Assembly: GCA_003223995.1 (NCBI GenBank)
Contig: QHYA01000098.1
Coordinates: 1-7,842 of the forward strand
From: Acidobacteriota bacterium
Lineage (GTDB): Bacteria; Acidobacteriota; Polarisedimenticolia; QHYA01
Length of the DNA stretch: 7,842 nt
Reading direction: 5' to 3'
Below, one piece after another: positions 6,593-7,842 of the stretch (position 1 is its first letter; the number at the start of each line of letters is the position of its first letter). Made by a program: the position numbers and the translations under genes. The notes below the pieces were generated by a model, which saw only the letters and a list, made by a program, of their open reading frames with translations, had not been told where the DNA came from and ran no database searches.

Positions 6593-6628
6593 GCGGTGGC
6601 GAGGGAACTCGCCACCGCCTTTTTGTTT
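6593..6628 (+). terminator. Strong intrinsic terminator, plus strand
   Basis: GCGGTGGCGAG (6593-6603) pairs perfectly with CTCGCCACCGC (6608-6618) around the tetraloop GGAA, a GNRA-type loop, followed by a T-rich tract (6620-6628, TTTTTGTTT). On the minus strand no T-run follows the stem, so it does not serve aroC. It implies a rightward transcript ending here. The only plausible source is the promoter at 6072-6100. Confidence 0.85.
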
Positions 6629-6740
6629 CAGCGCTCGCCGTATCCGCTGTTCGGTTCCGGTTCGTTCCCTCCTACGGCCGCTCCCATGGACCAGACAAGA
6701 TTGTTCTGTCAGCGTGCTGGTCTCCCCACCCTTTCCGGCT
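6629..6740. other. Short spacer between terminator and aroC stop
   Basis: No gene, tRNA or clear terminator for aroC is visible. There are short direct GGTTC repeats (about 6652-6665) and a weak imperfect inverted repeat around 6691-6708, which lacks a T-run on the minus strand. Confidence 0.4.
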
Positions 6741-7842
6741 TCAGTACCTCCGCAATGCGGCAAGATAGCTGTGATGATTTCGCAGTGTTTCCCGGAGGCT
6801 GTCACCCCCGAACTTCTCGACCACCGCGTCGGCAAGCACCAGGGCCACCACGGCCTCTCCGACGATCCCCGCAGCCAGGATCGGCGTGACGTCCGTGCGC
6901 TCGACCTGCGCGCGGGCGGGACGTTTCGTGAGAAGGTCGACCGTCCGCAATGGCCGAGAGAGAGTGGACAGCGGCTTGAGGTAGCCTCGCACGCGGATCT
7001 CCGCTCCGTTGGAGATGCCCCCCTCCAGCCCGCCCGCACGGTTCGTCCGTCGGAAGAAACGCCTGGTCCTGCGATCGTAGAAGATCTCGTCGTGAAAGTC
7101 CGAGCCTCGTATCGAGACGCCGCGAACCCCTTCCCCTATCTCCGCGGCCTTCACCGCAGGCACTGTCACGAGCGCGCCGGCCAGCCTGCCGTCGAGGCGC
7201 CTGTCCTGCTGTGACATGCTCCCCAGCCCCGGAGGCACTCCTCGAGCGACAACTTCGAAGCAGCCCCCGACCGAGTCGCCCCTGCGCCGCGCGGTGTCGA
7301 TCGTGGCGATCATGCGCCGCTGCAGCCTCTCGTCCACGCAACGCAAAGGCGAGGAGTCCGGCAGCGCCGCGATTCTCCTCCAGGCGACTTCGCTGCGCAA
7401 CCAGACGCCTCCCGCAGCGATAACGTGCGAAAGCACCTCGATGCCGAAAGGCTCCAGGAAGCCCTTGCACAGGGCCCCGGCTGCAACGCGGGCAGCCGTC
7501 TCCCGTGCCGAGGCTCTCTCGAGGACCTCACGAGCGTCGTAGGTGAGGTACTTCAGTGCTCCCGCAAGGTCCGCGTGCCCGGGCCGCGGATGCGTCACCT
7601 TTCGCAAGCGGCTCACCGCCGCTTTCTTCGGCGCCGGCTCTACGGCCATCGCCTCCCTCCAGTTCTCCCAGTCCAGGTTGGCGATCGTCATCGCAACCGG
7701 CCCACCCATCGTACGGCCGAACCGCACGCCCCCCAGGATCTCCGCCTTGTCACGCTCGATCCTCATCCGCCCGCCACGGCCGTGACCTTGCTGTCGGCGC
7801 CACAGCTCATGACGGATACGATCGGCATCGACAGGCACTCCG
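6741..7842 (-). CDS. aroC: Chorismate synthase, N-terminus beyond window edge
   Basis: Chorismate synthase converts 5-enolpyruvylshikimate 3-phosphate to chorismate using reduced FMN. It is the last step of the shikimate pathway and cytoplasmic. About 366 codons are visible and the frame runs off the right edge; the valine codon at 7838 is internal, and roughly the first 25-30 residues with the GESHG motif are missing. Counting from that codon: GHGRGGRM (18-25), the active-site RPGHADLAGALKY (85-97, His88), RASARETAARVAAGA (108-122), GVPPGLGS (200-207), NRAGGLEGGISNG (266-278), KPLSTL (288-293), RTD (314-316) and the C-terminal EKFGGDS (341-347). The usual DRRLD follows GLGS. The segment after RTD reads VTPILAAG, where many homologues have CAVPAAG, a mild variation. 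No terminator is seen downstream on its strand. The family call is very secure. Confidence 0.96.
   Translation of the reverse strand, partial: GVPVDADRIRHELWRRQQGHGRGGRMRIERDKAEILGGVRFGRTMGGPVAMTIANLDWENWREAMAVEPAPKKAAVSRLRKVTHPRPGHADLAGALKYLTYDAREVLERASARETAARVAAGALCKGFLEPFGIEVLSHVIAAGGVWLRSEVAWRRIAALPDSSPLRCVDERLQRRMIATIDTARRRGDSVGGCFEVVARGVPPGLGSMSQQDRRLDGRLAGALVTVPAVKAAEIGEGVRGVSIRGSDFHDEIFYDRRTRRFFRRTNRAGGLEGGISNGAEIRVRGYLKPLSTLSRPLRTVDLLTKRPARAQVERTDVTPILAAGIVGEAVVALVLADAVVEKFGGDSLRETLRNHHSYLAALRRY

Larger units (their letters stand above)
6107..6626 (+). ncRNA. Candidate structured non-coding RNA, about 520 nt, class unknown
   Basis: The unit is bounded by the promoter at 6072-6100 and the terminator at 6593-6628, both on the plus strand, with no convincing ORF between. 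Visible structure: a perfect 13-nt long-range complementarity (6147-6159 with 6349-6361); a bulged hairpin at 6158-6186 (GGGC-GAC-CCG against CGG-GTC-GCCC), which competes with the long helix for only two bases; hairpins at 6275-6296, 6339-6349 and 6363-6378; and a hairpin at 6562-6592 abutting the terminator stem. I looked for the RNase P core, tmRNA ends, the SRP GGAAGG/AGCA loop and a 6S-like rod, and saw none. The middle (about 6195-6260) is pyrimidine-rich, which is less typical of a compact RNA. The unit may be a real RNA gene, a regulatory RNA, or a decayed gene remnant. Endpoints are predicted from the boxes, not observed. Confidence 0.5.

Noticed and set aside
6107..6626. Known housekeeping RNA (RNase P RNA, tmRNA, SRP RNA, 6S RNA)
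   Set aside because: I checked both strands by eye for the RNase P core, the tmRNA tRNA-like ends, the SRP GGAAGG/AGCA loop and a long 6S rod, and found none. A divergent member could still be missed without covariance models.
6481..6889. Plus-strand open frames 6481-6768 and 6497-6889
   Set aside because: Both run straight through the strong terminator and into the antisense of aroC. No domain or ribosome site was seen.
6395..7039. 214-codon minus-strand frame
   Set aside because: It starts inside aroC in another frame and continues into the non-coding gap. Low-complexity Arg/Ser/Gly product.

Overview
This GC-rich window reads as a chromosomal housekeeping segment of a bacterium. The diderm guess rests on the gene set: a half-size ABC exporter, a DUF3467 protein, a secreted TPR/aspartyl-protease protein, RlmD, and a chorismate synthase whose visible motifs (RTNRAGGLEGG, EKFGGDS) look more like the Bacillus/actinobacterial branch than the E. 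coli one. The phylum cannot be fixed by eye. Acidobacteriota-like or 'Eisenbacteria'-like lineages would fit, but that is a guess. I see no phage, IS, CRISPR, tRNA or rRNA sequence.

Left part, plus strand: the C-terminal two-thirds of an ABC exporter half (2-1342, running in from the left edge), then a small DUF3467-family protein (1410-1703) with a near-perfect Shine-Dalgarno. Middle, minus strand: a likely three-gene run transcribed right to left, rlmD (5884 to 4433), a TPR plus double retropepsin-like protein (4334 to 2562) and a class I SAM methyltransferase (2456 to 1719). The gaps are 98 and 105 bp with no clear terminator. The methyltransferase converges on the DUF3467 gene with only 15 bp between stop codons. 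Right edge, minus strand: aroC (chorismate synthase, 6741-7842), lacking its N-terminus because the window ends.

The part that ordinary genes do not explain is the 856-bp gap between aroC and rlmD (5885-6740). On the plus strand, opposite to both neighbours, it holds an AT-rich UP-like tract, a TTGACA-17-TAGCAT promoter (6072-6100) and, about 500 bp later, a textbook intrinsic terminator (6593-6628: perfect 11-bp stem, GGAA tetraloop, TTTTTGTTT). Between them no ORF resembles the coding style of the neighbours, but there is a perfect 13-nt long-range complementarity (6147-6159 with 6349-6361) and several local hairpins. The simplest reading is a self-contained gene for a structured non-coding RNA of about 520 nt. 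It shows none of the hallmark motifs of RNase P RNA, tmRNA, SRP RNA or 6S RNA that I can check by eye. This is the best candidate here for something undescribed.

The second item of interest is the protein at 2562-4334. One secreted or membrane-anchored chain carries a TPR region followed by two complete retropepsin-like lobes, each with its own DTGAS motif, so it could fold as an intramolecular pseudo-dimer.
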